Below are positions 7,624 through 16,959 of a DNA stretch of 64,000 nucleotides, one piece after another; positions within the stretch are counted from its first letter, which is position 1; each line of letters starts with the position of its first letter. The stretch is taken from NCBI RefSeq assembly GCF_900141875.1, contig NZ_FQZE01000005.1, forward strand, positions 62,001-126,000, in the 5' to 3' direction. Position numbers and translations under genes: made by a program. Under the pieces are notes generated by a model that ran no database searches, had not been told where the DNA came from, and saw only the letters and a program-made list of their open reading frames with translations. Source of the stretch: Tangfeifania diversioriginum. Lineage in GTDB: Bacteria > Bacteroidota > Bacteroidia > Bacteroidales > Prolixibacteraceae.

Positions 7624-8421
7624 ATGCGATTGTTATTTTTCAGCCTGCTTTTATGTATTCCGTTTTTGGCCTCTTCACAAATCAACCAAACCGATGCCAA
7701 CGGTTTGCGCCAGGGCAAATGGCAAAAAAAATACCCCAACGGCAGATTAATGTACGAGGGCGAATTTAAAGACGGGGAACCGGTAGGAAACTGGACACGT
7801 TACCACACCGGTGGACAGGTAAAAGCAAAAATTGAGTACGATGAAAAATCCGACTCGGCATTTGTGCAACTGTTCGATAACCGGGGCAAAAAAGTAGCTC
7901 AGGGGACTTACATCGATGAAAAGAAGGAAGGCAAATGGACGTTCTTTTCTGATAATGTGAAATTTTCGGAAGAACAATATGTCAACGATAAAAAACACGG
8001 AACTTCCCGGAAATTTTACCCTTCAGGCGAAGTGATGGAAGAGGCCGAGTGGGAAAACGGCCGTCAGGAAGGAAAGTACCAGGTCTTTTTTAAAAATGGC
8101 AAACCCTACATGCAATGCAAATTCAGCAACGGGAAACGAAATGGCCTTTGTTTGTCGTATTTCAAAAACGGAAGACTGGAAATGGAAGCGCATTACAAAA
8201 ACAATCTGCGGCACGACGACTGGAAATTTTACAGTGATTCCGGCGAATTGCTTTACACCTTAAAATATGACGAAGGCGTTTTGCTGAATCCTGAAGTGCG
8301 CGACAGTATTGGCAATCAGGAAATAAAAAACCTGGAGCAAGGGAGGCAAAACATTCCGGATCCGGAAAAATTCATGCAGGATCCCTCCGAATACATGCGG
8401 CAAATGCAAATGGGCAGGTAG
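7624..8421 (+). CDS. Secreted MORN-repeat protein (YwqK-like)
   Basis: The 265-residue protein has a cleavable signal peptide (hydrophobic core LLFFSLLLCIPFLASS). Next come about seven MORN_2-type repeats of roughly 22 residues, each built on G.W..Y...G....E..Y.NG (NGLRQGKWQKKYPNGRLMYE is the first). The last 45 residues are Gln/Pro-rich and outside the repeats. Such proteins are often annotated as YwqK-family antitoxins, but in Bacteroidota they are usually stand-alone envelope proteins; no toxin is next to it. The exact function is unknown. Confidence 0.8.
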   Translation: MRLLFFSLLLCIPFLASSQINQTDANGLRQGKWQKKYPNGRLMYEGEFKDGEPVGNWTRYHTGGQVKAKIEYDEKSDSAFVQLFDNRGKKVAQGTYIDEKKEGKWTFFSDNVKFSEEQYVNDKKHGTSRKFYPSGEVMEEAEWENGRQEGKYQVFFKNGKPYMQCKFSNGKRNGLCLSYFKNGRLEMEAHYKNNLRHDDWKFYSDSGELLYTLKYDEGVLLNPEVRDSIGNQEIKNLEQGRQNIPDPEKFMQDPSEYMRQMQMGR

Positions 8422-8450
8422 TGTTGTGTCAATCATGTTTTGTCATTTTT

Positions 8451-8769
8451 CACGAAGTGATGCCTATGGCAGAATCTGAGCCCGCCTGAATGACTTCGCC
8501 GGGCAGGAAATCTGCTCCTACAAAAAGGTTACTGCTCAGTAAGTGTAATATGTTGATTTTCAATATCCCCATGCTTTAGCTTGGGGTGGGGTATTGCAAC
8601 TAACCGGTAGTTTTGGCTGGATTTTTGTTTTTCTTGAACAAAAATCAGGACAAAACGGGTTGAAAACTAACAGTTTATATTTTCCTTGTTCTGCTGAGTA
8701 GTAATACAAAAAGAGATTTCTCCTCCTGCGTCGTCTTCCAAAGGGATCTGCCGTAGGCATCACTTCGTG
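8451..8769. repeat. Gene-free element bounded by a ~25-bp inverted repeat
   Basis: CACGAAGTGATGCCTATGGC at 8451-8470 recurs as an inverted copy ending at 8769 (CACGAAGTGATGCCTACGGC on the - strand), with homology running on to about 8476/8745 and a shared TGTCATTT just outside each arm. Between the arms lies a CCCCA/TGGGG hairpin (8567-8586) and AT-rich DNA, and no gene. The rest of 8422-8904 shows nothing else. The arrangement resembles a degenerate MITE or intergenic repeat common in Bacteroidota. Confidence 0.55.
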
Positions 8770-8904
8770 GGCATCGCGGGAAATGACATTTCAAAGTTGA
8801 CAGGGCTAAATTTCTCTGGAATCTGTAATTAAAAAGTCGCTTGTTTTCGTTAATTTGTGCCACTTAAGTTAATCAGGTAAGAAAACTGAATAGTTGGCAC
8901 CGGC

Positions 8905-10563
8905 ATGAACAAAGTGAAGGCTTTTATATTATTGGCAGTTTTAATTTTGACCACTGCAACATCATGGGGCCAAATGTATTACTGGGTTGGCTTTTCTGAC
9001 AAGATGAACACCCCTTATTCCACTGCTTTCCCCGAAGAATATCTTTCTGAACGTGCCCTGGAACGCCGCGAAAAGCAAGATATTCCCATCGACTCGCTCG
9101 ATTTGCCGGTTGATCCTGCATATATTAACCAGGTTTTGCAACTCGGTGCTGTGCCTATCCATTCCTCAAAATGGTTAAACGGAATTACTGTATCTGCAGA
9201 GTCTGGCGATTTTGAAGAAAAAGTGCGGGAACTGACATTTGTAACAGAAGTACAGCTCACTAAAAAAGTTTCGCAAATTAAAAGTGCAGTAAATAAATTT
9301 GCCGAACCGGTTGTGCCTGAAAACCAACTGGACATCGACACCTCTTTTTACGGCAGTTCAGTTTACCAGGTGGGGCAGTTAAACGGGCAGTTTCTGCATA
9401 ACCAGGATTTCAGGGGGCAGGGAATGCAAATTGCCGTGCTCGATGCCGGTTTTTATAAAGCCAACCAGTATTCAGCTTTCGACAGTTTGTGGGCCAACAA
9501 CCAGATTTTGGGAACCCGTGATTTTGTGTCACGAGACAGTAACTTCAATATTTTCGAAATGCATTATCACGGCATGAGTGTGCTTTCTATTATGGGTGGC
9601 AATCAACCCGGTGAACTAATCGGAACTGCCCCCAGGGCCTCGTACTGGCTTTTTCGTTCCGAGGATACCTATTCCGAGAATATTATTGAAGAAGACAACT
9701 GGGTAGCTGCTGCCGAGTATGCCGACAGCCTGGGCGTTGATATTATCAATTCATCGTTGGGGTATTCCCTTTTCAACGATTCAGCCATGGATCACACCTA
9801 CGCCGATATGGACGGGAATACCACCCGCGTTACCCGTGGTGCCAATATTGCTGCTTCGCGCGGAATGCTCGTGTTTTCTAGCGCCGGGAATGAAGGCAGC
9901 GTAAATAATCCGTGGAAATACATTATTGCTCCGTCAGATGGCGATAGTGTAATTGGTGTGGGAGCTGCCAACTGCGACGGGGCGCCGGCACCTTTCACTT
10001 CGTATGGCCCCGCATCCGATGGCGATGTGAAACCCAACGTGTCGGCAGTGGGCTGGAATACCACTTTGCAAAAAAGCAACGGAACAATTGGCACCGGCAA
10101 TGGTACTTCCTATTCTTCGCCGGTTATTGCAGGAGCTGCAGCCTGTTTGTGGCAGGCGAATCCGAATACCACTGCTTTCCAGGTGAAAAGTGCCATCGAG
10201 CAAAGTGCCCACCTGTTTGACGAGCCCGATCCGTTGCTGGGATTCGGTATCCCGGATATGAAATTGGCCGACCAGATTCTTAAAACTTCTGTTATTGAGC
10301 AGCTTGAAACTCTTGGCGACTGGTTGGTTTATCCTAACCCGATGGCTGATTACCTTGTCTTGCAAAAAAAATCGAAAAGTGTTTCTTCCGAACTAAAAAT
10401 TTACTTCTATACCACTGACGGCCGCTTGGTTTACAAAGTGGTTAAACCGGAAGCTTCCAAAATTATGATGAATGAACTTCAGTTTTTGCCCTCAGGGTTG
10501 TTACTTTTGCAGATAGTTACAGAAGAAGCTGCTGAAACCGTGAAAATTTATAAAAGTCCGTAA
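8905..10563 (+). CDS. Secreted S8 subtilisin-like serine protease with T9SS sorting domain
   Basis: The 552-residue protein has a signal peptide (1-22) and a pro-region of ~140 residues. The peptidase S8 domain has the complete triad: Asp in IAVLDAGF (D180), His in HYHGMS (H222) and Ser in NGTSYSSP (S402). An FSSAGNEG oxyanion-hole segment lies between. From about residue 471 a Por-type C-terminal sorting domain begins (LVYPNPMADY), which targets the protein to the type IX secretion system for export and surface attachment. It is followed after only 4 nt by xseA, which may be cotranscribed although the functions are unrelated. Substrates are unknown; nutrient-protein degradation is the usual role. 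Confidence 0.92.
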   Translation: MNKVKAFILLAVLILTTATSWGQMYYWVGFSDKMNTPYSTAFPEEYLSERALERREKQDIPIDSLDLPVDPAYINQVLQLGAVPIHSSKWLNGITVSAESGDFEEKVRELTFVTEVQLTKKVSQIKSAVNKFAEPVVPENQLDIDTSFYGSSVYQVGQLNGQFLHNQDFRGQGMQIAVLDAGFYKANQYSAFDSLWANNQILGTRDFVSRDSNFNIFEMHYHGMSVLSIMGGNQPGELIGTAPRASYWLFRSEDTYSENIIEEDNWVAAAEYADSLGVDIINSSLGYSLFNDSAMDHTYADMDGNTTRVTRGANIAASRGMLVFSSAGNEGSVNNPWKYIIAPSDGDSVIGVGAANCDGAPAPFTSYGPASDGDVKPNVSAVGWNTTLQKSNGTIGTGNGTSYSSPVIAGAAACLWQANPNTTAFQVKSAIEQSAHLFDEPDPLLGFGIPDMKLADQILKTSVIEQLETLGDWLVYPNPMADYLVLQKKSKSVSSELKIYFYTTDGRLVYKVVKPEASKIMMNELQFLPSGLLLLQIVTEEAAETVKIYKSP

Positions 10564-10567
10564 CCCG

Positions 10568-12001
10568 ATGGAGCAAAAATTAACACTTTTCGAGTTAAAC
10601 AAATGGATCAAAAATGCACTCAGCGAAGCCATTCCCGGCACCGTTTGGGTGGTTGCCGAAATTAGTGAATTGAAGGAAAACCGCAGCGGGCATTGCTACC
10701 TCGAGTTGGTTGAAAAAGAGGAGAATGACATTATTGCGCGGGCGCGGGCTACTATCTGGTCGTACACCTACCGGATGCTCAAACCTTATTTTGAAACCAC
10801 TACCGGGCAACTGTTTACGCACGGGTTGAAAATTTTGGTTCAGGTTTCAGTGGAATATCATCCTGCCTACGGATTGAGTTTGAACGTTAAAGATATTGAC
10901 CCGGCTTACACCGTGGGTGATTTGGCCCTGCAGCGTAAAGAAATCATGGAACGGTTGCAGCGCGAGGGAGTTTTCGGGATGAACAAAGAGCTGGAATTGC
11001 CATTGGTCCCGCAAAAAATTGCCGTGATTTCTTCCAAAACCGCTGCCGGTTACCAGGATTTTATGAACCAACTGGAAAATAATCCTGCCGGTTTTCGTTT
11101 TTATACACACATTTTTGAGGCAACAATGCAGGGAACAGGAGCTGTTCCTTCAATTATAAATGCACTGGAACGAATTTTTCAGTACGAAGATTTTTTCGAT
11201 GCCGTGGCAATTATCAGGGGTGGGGGAGCTTCGGCCGATTTAAGTTGTTTTGATAACTACGAACTGGCTTTTAATGTCACCCAGTTTCCGTTACCTGTTG
11301 TCACCGGCATTGGCCACGAAAAAGATGATACAATTACTGACATGGTGGCACATACCCGCCTGAAAACTCCCACTGCAGTGGCCGAATTTTTTATAAACGG
11401 CACAGAAAGTTTTTACGACAGGCTGCTTGCCCTGGAGGAGGAAGTGGTTGACGCAGTCCGCGAAAATGTGCAGGAAAAACATCATCAGCTCGAAAATTTT
11501 GCATCTGATTTTCACCAGCTGGTCTCCCGGTTTATTAATGAAAAAAAGATTCAGCTCACGGCAAAAGGAAACAGGTTTCAGCAGCAGGTGAGCCGGTTTT
11601 CATTCAATAAAAAGTATGAACTGAACACCATTCAGCACGATTTGCAATCAGCTGTTACGGCCTGGAACAATAGAAAAAAGATTGACCTGGAACGCAACCG
11701 GCAGTTACTAAAAACGCTGGCAGGCGAAGTGTTTTTCAAACAGCAGACAGAAAACAGCAGGTTAATTGGGCGGTTAAAGTCAGCCACCCGGGGCCTGATT
11801 TCAAAAGAAAAGGAACGGCTGCATTTAAACGAAAATGCAGTGCGGTTGCTGAATCCGGAAAATGTGTTGAAACGGGGTTACACGCTAACCATGAAAAATG
11901 ACCGGGTAGTTAAATCGGTAAAACAGCTTGCGGTTGACGATGAGGTGGAAACCCGTTTTGCTGATGGAAAGGTTAAAAGTAAAATCACAAAAAAAGAATA
12001 A
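10568..12001 (+). CDS. xseA: Exodeoxyribonuclease VII large subunit
   Basis: The 477-residue protein shows the N-terminal OB-fold (1-100) and the catalytic core with VISSKTAAGYQDF (about 152-164), IRGGGASADL (about 216-225) and GIGHEKDDT (about 247-255) followed by RLKTPTAVAEF. A long coiled-coil arm comes next and a C-terminal GYTLTMK...SVKQL segment closes the protein. Exonuclease VII degrades single-stranded DNA to oligonucleotides in both directions and needs several XseB subunits per XseA, bound on the coiled coil. The xseB gene begins one nucleotide after the stop codon, confirming the pair. Length is normal for the family. Confidence 0.96.
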   Translation: MEQKLTLFELNKWIKNALSEAIPGTVWVVAEISELKENRSGHCYLELVEKEENDIIARARATIWSYTYRMLKPYFETTTGQLFTHGLKILVQVSVEYHPAYGLSLNVKDIDPAYTVGDLALQRKEIMERLQREGVFGMNKELELPLVPQKIAVISSKTAAGYQDFMNQLENNPAGFRFYTHIFEATMQGTGAVPSIINALERIFQYEDFFDAVAIIRGGGASADLSCFDNYELAFNVTQFPLPVVTGIGHEKDDTITDMVAHTRLKTPTAVAEFFINGTESFYDRLLALEEEVVDAVRENVQEKHHQLENFASDFHQLVSRFINEKKIQLTAKGNRFQQQVSRFSFNKKYELNTIQHDLQSAVTAWNNRKKIDLERNRQLLKTLAGEVFFKQQTENSRLIGRLKSATRGLISKEKERLHLNENAVRLLNPENVLKRGYTLTMKNDRVVKSVKQLAVDDEVETRFADGKVKSKITKKE

Positions 12002-12002
12002 A

Positions 12003-12203
12003 ATGGCAACGAAAAAAGTATCTTACAATGAGGCAATTCTGGAGATTGAAGACATTCTCGGGAAAATTGAAAATGAAGAGCTGGATGTGGACGAGCTGGC
12101 CGAAAAAGTGAAGCGGGTTTCCTCACTGCTAAAAATATGTAAAGACAAGTTGCTGAAAACCAACGAACAGGTGGAGCAAATTTTAAAAGAAATGGAAGAA
12201 TAG
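12003..12203 (+). CDS. xseB: Exodeoxyribonuclease VII small subunit
   Basis: The 66-residue protein starts at ATG 12003, immediately after the xseA stop. It consists of a helical hairpin: YNEAILEIEDILGKIENEEL forms the first helix and the second runs to the C-terminus. This is the canonical XseB size and pattern. It coats the coiled coil of XseA. A longer frame reaching upstream into xseA is not needed. Confidence 0.95.
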   Translation: MATKKVSYNEAILEIEDILGKIENEELDVDELAEKVKRVSSLLKICKDKLLKTNEQVEQILKEMEE

Positions 12204-12220
12204 GAATATTTTCAAATTCG

Positions 12221-12228
12221 TACCTTTG
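12221..12228 (+). promoter_or_regulatory. -7 promoter element of deoC (TACCTTTG)
   Basis: TACCTTTG fits TAnnTTTG and lies 12 nt before the deoC start, so deoC has its own promoter and a very short leader. Confidence 0.6.
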
Positions 12229-12240
12229 TAAAAAAGAAAT

Positions 12241-12918
12241 ATGACAAAAGAAGAAGTTGCAAAAACAATAGATCATGCGGTGTTAAAACCGGAATTCACC
12301 GAAGCAGATTTACAAAAACACGCCCGCATGTGCATGGATAACGGCGTTTTCAGCATGTGTGTGAAACCCTGCGACATTTCAGCTGCCAAAGAACTGCTAA
12401 AAGATTCAGGAGTGAAAGTTTCGTGTGTGTTAAGTTTTCCGCACGGGGCTGACGCCACTCCGGTAAAAGCATTTCAGGCCAAACAGGCGATTGAAGATGG
12501 CGTGGACGAAATCGATATGGTGATGAATATTGGACGTTTCCTGGGCGATGATTATCATTACGTGGTAGAAGATATCAAAGCTGTGGTGGAGGTGGCCCAC
12601 AAACACGATGTGCCTGTAAAAGTGATTCAGGAAAGCGGATTTCTTTCGCCCGAGCAAATTACCAAAGCGTGCGAATTGTCGTTTATGGCAGGTGCCGATT
12701 TTGTGAAAACCTCCACTGGTTTTGGTCCCGGGGGCGCAAAACCGGAGTACATCGATGTGATGGTAAAAACCGTGGGCGATAAAATGAAAATAAAAGCCTC
12801 GGGCGGAATTCGCACCTGGGACGATGCTGTCGCTTTTCTCGAACAGGGGGCCGACAGGCTTGGGATTGGCTCAACCGAAGCCGTTTTGAACGGCGCAAAA
12901 GCCACTGGTGATTATTAA
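12241..12918 (+). CDS. deoC: Deoxyribose-phosphate aldolase
   Basis: The 225-residue protein is a class I aldolase that splits 2-deoxyribose-5-phosphate into glyceraldehyde-3-phosphate and acetaldehyde during deoxynucleoside breakdown. The Schiff-base lysine is K156 in DFVKTSTGF, and the second active-site lysine is K185 in KIKASGGIRT. The N-terminal TIDHAVLKPE and VDEIDMVMNIG motifs are also typical. Length and motifs are complete. It is a cytosolic single-gene unit with its own promoter; no other deo genes are nearby. Confidence 0.96.
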   Translation: MTKEEVAKTIDHAVLKPEFTEADLQKHARMCMDNGVFSMCVKPCDISAAKELLKDSGVKVSCVLSFPHGADATPVKAFQAKQAIEDGVDEIDMVMNIGRFLGDDYHYVVEDIKAVVEVAHKHDVPVKVIQESGFLSPEQITKACELSFMAGADFVKTSTGFGPGGAKPEYIDVMVKTVGDKMKIKASGGIRTWDDAVAFLEQGADRLGIGSTEAVLNGAKATGDY

Positions 12919-12975
12919 TTTTTTTTCACCAAAAAATAAGGCATATTTGTAGTTCTTGATGAAAAAAGAACCAGA

Positions 12976-14106
12976 ATGTATTTTTTAAACGGAGACCGAA
13001 TCTATATAAAACCCGATAATGGCGCTGAATCGCTGCACAACCAATTGTTGAGCTGTGTTGGCCAGTTGAACCAGATTAATTCAGGGAAGAAAGTTTTTAA
13101 GGTTAATTTTTTTGCCGATACTTCCAATAACAACTCATATAATAATTTACAGGAGAAAGCGCATGAGCTGATTTCTGAACGGTTTACAACGCCCATGGTC
13201 GTAAATATTATTGCTCAACCGCCATTGACCTGTAAAATTCTGGCCGAGGTTTTTTATTTTGATGCCACACTTTGGAATTCGGAATATATTCAAAAAGAAA
13301 ATGGAGCCGCCATGCTTTTTGAACGCGAAGGAACCGAAATTTTGATCGGGAATGTGCAGGCAAATAAAAGCAAAAGCTGCCATGAAAATGCAGCCAGCAC
13401 TTTTGAAGATTTTGGCGGGTTGCTTGGGCATGCCGGTTTTCCAGTAAACTCCATAATTCGCCAGTGGAACTACCTGGAGGATATTTTGGGTTTTGATGAC
13501 GACAAGCAACGTTACCAGGAATTTAACAATGTGCGTTCTGGTTTTTATGCCGATTATTTTAAAGAAACGGGCTATCCGGCAGCCACCGGAATTGGCATGA
13601 ACCGGGGCGGCGTGTTGATTGAATTTGTTGCCCTGAAGTCGGAAGCTGCACTTACGATGCCACTTGACAATCCCGGCCAGGTTGCCGCACATGTTTACAG
13701 CGATAAAGTTTTGATTGGGGGAAAGTTTGCCGTTAAGTCCACTCCCAAATTTGAGCGGGCACGTTACCTCGGAGTTTTCGGAAAGAAAATGATTTTTATT
13801 TCAGGAACTGCCTCCATACGCGGAGAGAAAACAATAGGTTTGGGTGATGCAGCGAAACAGACCGAGGTCACCATCGAAAATATCCGGCGTTTATATTCCG
13901 ATGAGGTTTTATCACAAATCCCGGGCAACGGTATTCGGCCACAATACGGCCATACTCGTGTTTATGTGAAACACCGCAAAGATTTTAAAGCCATAAAAAA
14001 CACCGTGGAACGTTATTTCGGAAATTTGCCGGCAGTATATATTCTGGCAGATATCTGCCGCGATGATTTGCTGGTGGAGATTGAAGGGAAAGTGGTGCTG
14101 GAATAA
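12976..14106 (+). CDS. RidA/YjgF-like protein related to FkbO/Hyg5-type chorismatases
   Basis: The 376-residue protein is about three times the length of a RidA subunit. Its C-terminal part contains the RidA-like signature IFISGTASIRGEKTIGLGD, then QTEVTIENIRRL, and ends with the family-typical YILADICRDDLLVEIEG. An N-terminal region of pseudo-RidA character precedes it (GIGMNRGGVLIEF in the middle). This two-domain plan is that of chorismatase-like enzymes, which hydrolyse chorismate; whether catalysis is retained cannot be judged. A nine-codon open frame (ATG 12959) overlaps the leader and start. No biosynthetic neighbours are present, so the substrate is unknown. Confidence 0.65.
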   Translation: MYFLNGDRIYIKPDNGAESLHNQLLSCVGQLNQINSGKKVFKVNFFADTSNNNSYNNLQEKAHELISERFTTPMVVNIIAQPPLTCKILAEVFYFDATLWNSEYIQKENGAAMLFEREGTEILIGNVQANKSKSCHENAASTFEDFGGLLGHAGFPVNSIIRQWNYLEDILGFDDDKQRYQEFNNVRSGFYADYFKETGYPAATGIGMNRGGVLIEFVALKSEAALTMPLDNPGQVAAHVYSDKVLIGGKFAVKSTPKFERARYLGVFGKKMIFISGTASIRGEKTIGLGDAAKQTEVTIENIRRLYSDEVLSQIPGNGIRPQYGHTRVYVKHRKDFKAIKNTVERYFGNLPAVYILADICRDDLLVEIEGKVVLE

Positions 14107-14120
14107 TATTCATTGTTAAA

Positions 14121-14154
14121 ATTCGTGGCACGACTTTGAGGTCGTGCCACGAAT
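14121..14154. terminator. Perfect 14-bp hairpin between convergent genes
   Basis: ATTCGTGGCACGAC at 14121-14134 is followed by a 6-nt loop TTTGAG and the exact inverted copy. It lies between the convergent RidA-like gene and the TonB-dependent receptor gene and could terminate both. It lacks a strong T run, so it may instead be a REP-type palindrome. Confidence 0.55.
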
Positions 14155-14208
14155 ACTCCATCATCAGTTTCGCTCCGAGCGACACCAATGGTTAAGAACA
14201 GTTTCCTT

Positions 14209-16650
14209 TTAAAAACTAAAATCCACGCCCACCATAAAATGCCTGCCGGCCTGTGGAAAATAGCCATCCATTTCATAACGCTCGCCGCCAAAGATGTAGG
14301 AATACACCCAGGCGTTGGTTTCATACATTTCATTAAAAAGGTTGTTCACCATCAGGTGAAGGGCCATTTCGTCAAACAATTCCGTTTTAAATGAATAATC
14401 TATTTTCAGGTTATTTACAAAATAGGCATCCAGACTGCGGGTGTCGCTTGAGGTATTGTCGATGAATTGTTTGCCTACATAAGATGAAACCAGTGCCAGG
14501 TTCAGGTTTTTTGCCGGGTTAAAAAGCAGCTGGCTGTTGGCAATTACGTTGGGTGAAAAAGCAATGTTAGTGGTTCCCAACTCAACTGTTTCCTGCCCGC
14601 CGGTATCCCAGTTATCCACATATTCAATGAAGTTTTTTATTTTATTTTGGCTGAATGTGGCATTCCCCTGCCATTCAAAATTTCGGGAGATTTTTATCCC
14701 GGCCTGCAATTCAACACCGGCCCGGTAACTGTTGTCCACATTCACCATTATGGGCGACCCCACGTTGTTTATTTCGCCCGTTTGTACCAGTTGATTTTTA
14801 TATTTCATGTAGTAAAAATTGGCGCTTCCGGAGAAGGTGCGCGAATGAAACCGGTAGCCGGCCTCCCAATCGTTCAGTGTTTCGTTCACCGGTTTTTCCT
14901 GCGAGGGGTCAATGTCCACATAAGCTGTTCGGTTGGGCTCGCGGTTGGCCCTGGCAAACGAGAGGTACAACTTCTGGTTTTCGGCAGGTTCGTAAAAAAT
15001 CCCAAGCTTCGGGTTGAAAAAGTTGAATACATGTTCCTGTGAAATGTCGCGTAAATCATCGTCAATCCCCGTGATACGGTAATCAATCCGGCGGTATTGC
15101 AAGTCGGCAAACAGGTTCAGTTTTTCAGCTACCTGGTAGTAATATTTGACGTACACATTAAAATCTTTTTTCAGTCCGTTTCCGCGGTACCATTCGTGGT
15201 TGTAGTCTATCTCGCCGAGGTATTGCCCCCAGATTACATTTCCGTAGTGGTCGCCGTCATACGTATTCCATCCCCCGCCCAAAGTCAAATCGCTTTTTCC
15301 TTTTTGGTAATTCAGCGAGAAGGTGAGCCCGTAAAAATGGTTGTCGAGCCACTTGCGGTCGATTACGTCGGACGATGTCACCGTGTCATTACCAATAATT
15401 AAATCCGGGATTTGATAATCTTCAAGGTCTTCATCGGCCCGGTAATTTTCGTAGTAGCCTTTGCCGCGGGTATAAAAGCCGGAGGCATTCAGATTAAAGT
15501 CCGGGCTGAATTTGTGCGAAAAATGCAACTGGTAATGATCCTGCTGGAAGTTGTCCACCTGGTTTTCATACGTATAAAGGTTGTATGTGCGGCTGTCGGA
15601 GTTAATCATCGCCTGTGTTTCCTGCGGTGAATAGAGCCAGTGTTCTTCGTAGCGCTGCATCCCTTCCAGATCATCGTTCAGCCGAACGGAAGGAACCCCG
15701 TTCCACGCCTGGTATGTCCTTTCAAGCCCCGAAAATACATTGGCTTTCAGTACTGTATTTTCAGCATAATAGCCACCTGAAACAAAAAACGATTTCAGGT
15801 CGGAAAAGGCACGGTCGATGAACCCGTCGGACGTTACTTTTGAGAGCCTGGCATCGAGTGTAAATTTATCATTGAGTAACCCGGTGCCGGCGGAGACGGT
15901 ATTTTTAAAGGTGTTAAACGAACCGGCTGCTGTTTTGTACTCCGCATAGGCATCTTTACGGAGCATGTTGGTTTGCAGGTTAATGGTGGCGCCAAACGCT
16001 GCTGCTCCGTTGGTTGAAGTGCCCACGCCACGCTGAATCTGGACGTTTTCGAGCGATGATGCCAAATCCGGCTGATCGACAAACCACGTTCCGTGCGATT
16101 CGGCATCATTCAGCGGGATACCATTTACCGTTACATTGATGCGGTTCAGATCGGTGCCGCGGATACGAAAATTGGTATATCCCACGCCTGCACCTGCATC
16201 GGAGGTTGCAACAAATGAGGGTGACAACTGCAGCAAGTAAGGAATATCCTGCCCCATGTTCCGCGACGAAATTTCTTCACCGGTAAGGTTGGTGTAGGCC
16301 ATCGGCGTTTTGTCTTTGGCGCGTGTGGCTGATACAAGCACTTCGCCGGTCATAAAAGATGCCGGCTCTAAATTTAGGATGAGTTCTTCATCTTCCGGAA
16401 TTTGAACCGGAACTTCTTTGGTTTCGTAACCTACAAACGAGGCTTTGATGACATATTCGCCCCGTTTGAGGTTTTTAAATTCGAAGCTGCCGTCACTGCC
16501 GGCAGATACTCCATAGAACGTGTTTTTTACCACTACGCTTGCGCCGGGAAGCGGTTCGCCATTGCCGGTAACTGTTCCTCTCAAATTGTGTTGCCCTGTT
16601 GCGGCAACAACCATTAACTGCATCAGCAGCCAAATGCTTAAACATTTCAT
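14209..16650 (-). CDS. TonB-dependent outer-membrane receptor, predicted thiamine(-related) uptake
   Basis: The 813-residue protein has a signal peptide (1-19), a carboxypeptidase-regulatory-like domain (about 22-105, GNGEPLPGASVVVKN), a plug domain with the usual DLNRINVTVNGIPLNDAESH (about 167-187), and a beta-barrel of ~600 residues ending in the terminal phenylalanine (VGVDFSF). It imports a scarce ligand across the outer membrane using TonB energy. Because a TPP riboswitch precedes it, the ligand is very likely thiamine or a phosphate or precursor of it; riboswitch-controlled TonB receptors of this type are known in Bacteroidota. No inner-membrane thiamine permease lies beside it in the window. 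Confidence 0.9.
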   Translation of the reverse strand: MKCLSIWLLMQLMVVAATGQHNLRGTVTGNGEPLPGASVVVKNTFYGVSAGSDGSFEFKNLKRGEYVIKASFVGYETKEVPVQIPEDEELILNLEPASFMTGEVLVSATRAKDKTPMAYTNLTGEEISSRNMGQDIPYLLQLSPSFVATSDAGAGVGYTNFRIRGTDLNRINVTVNGIPLNDAESHGTWFVDQPDLASSLENVQIQRGVGTSTNGAAAFGATINLQTNMLRKDAYAEYKTAAGSFNTFKNTVSAGTGLLNDKFTLDARLSKVTSDGFIDRAFSDLKSFFVSGGYYAENTVLKANVFSGLERTYQAWNGVPSVRLNDDLEGMQRYEEHWLYSPQETQAMINSDSRTYNLYTYENQVDNFQQDHYQLHFSHKFSPDFNLNASGFYTRGKGYYENYRADEDLEDYQIPDLIIGNDTVTSSDVIDRKWLDNHFYGLTFSLNYQKGKSDLTLGGGWNTYDGDHYGNVIWGQYLGEIDYNHEWYRGNGLKKDFNVYVKYYYQVAEKLNLFADLQYRRIDYRITGIDDDLRDISQEHVFNFFNPKLGIFYEPAENQKLYLSFARANREPNRTAYVDIDPSQEKPVNETLNDWEAGYRFHSRTFSGSANFYYMKYKNQLVQTGEINNVGSPIMVNVDNSYRAGVELQAGIKISRNFEWQGNATFSQNKIKNFIEYVDNWDTGGQETVELGTTNIAFSPNVIANSQLLFNPAKNLNLALVSSYVGKQFIDNTSSDTRSLDAYFVNNLKIDYSFKTELFDEMALHLMVNNLFNEMYETNAWVYSYIFGGERYEMDGYFPQAGRHFMVGVDFSF

Positions 16651-16702
16651 TTTTAGAATTTTTTGGTTATCAAACTAACCAATGGAGTGGGCCGGAGCCC
16701 GT

Positions 16703-16785
16703 TTGCCCTCCCTTCGCCGGCATTATCCGGATCAGGTTCAGTGGGTATAATCTCAGCCCTTAATTAATTAAGGCACCCCCATTGC
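16703..16785 (-). promoter_or_regulatory. TPP riboswitch (THI element)
   Basis: On the - strand the region reads GGGGGTGCC, an AT-rich P3 hairpin (TTAATTAATTAA), GGGCTGAGATTATACCC, ACTGAACCTGATCCGGATAA and TGCCGGCGAAGGGA. These are the conserved thi-box elements in correct order, including CTGAGA and ACCTGATCTGGATAAT-like segments that contact thiamine pyrophosphate. It lies in the leader of the TonB-dependent receptor gene, about 55 nt before its start, so TPP would repress that gene. Confidence 0.95.
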
Positions 16786-16797
16786 GTAATATCAGGA

Positions 16798-16805
16798 CAA
16801 AGTTA
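16798..16805 (-). promoter_or_regulatory. -7 promoter element upstream of the TPP riboswitch (TAACTTTG)
   Basis: TAACTTTG on the - strand matches the consensus and lies 12 nt before the conserved start of the riboswitch, the right place to transcribe the whole aptamer. Confidence 0.65.
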
Positions 16806-16959
16806 AAAAGGTTTTTTGGAATGGGAAAAATATGGTTTTGTTTATTGGTTGTTTATTCATTTGTTTTTTATTATTGGCGGTGACGGTCAGGAAAGGAGCG
16901 GAGACAAGGCACTCCGCTGCACCCGGCCATCTACTCGATTAGGTTTTCGTGCTTTGTTT

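Noticed and set aside
13147-13692. 181-codon frame opposite the RidA-like gene
   Set aside because: It is the antisense shadow of a gene with strong family motifs.
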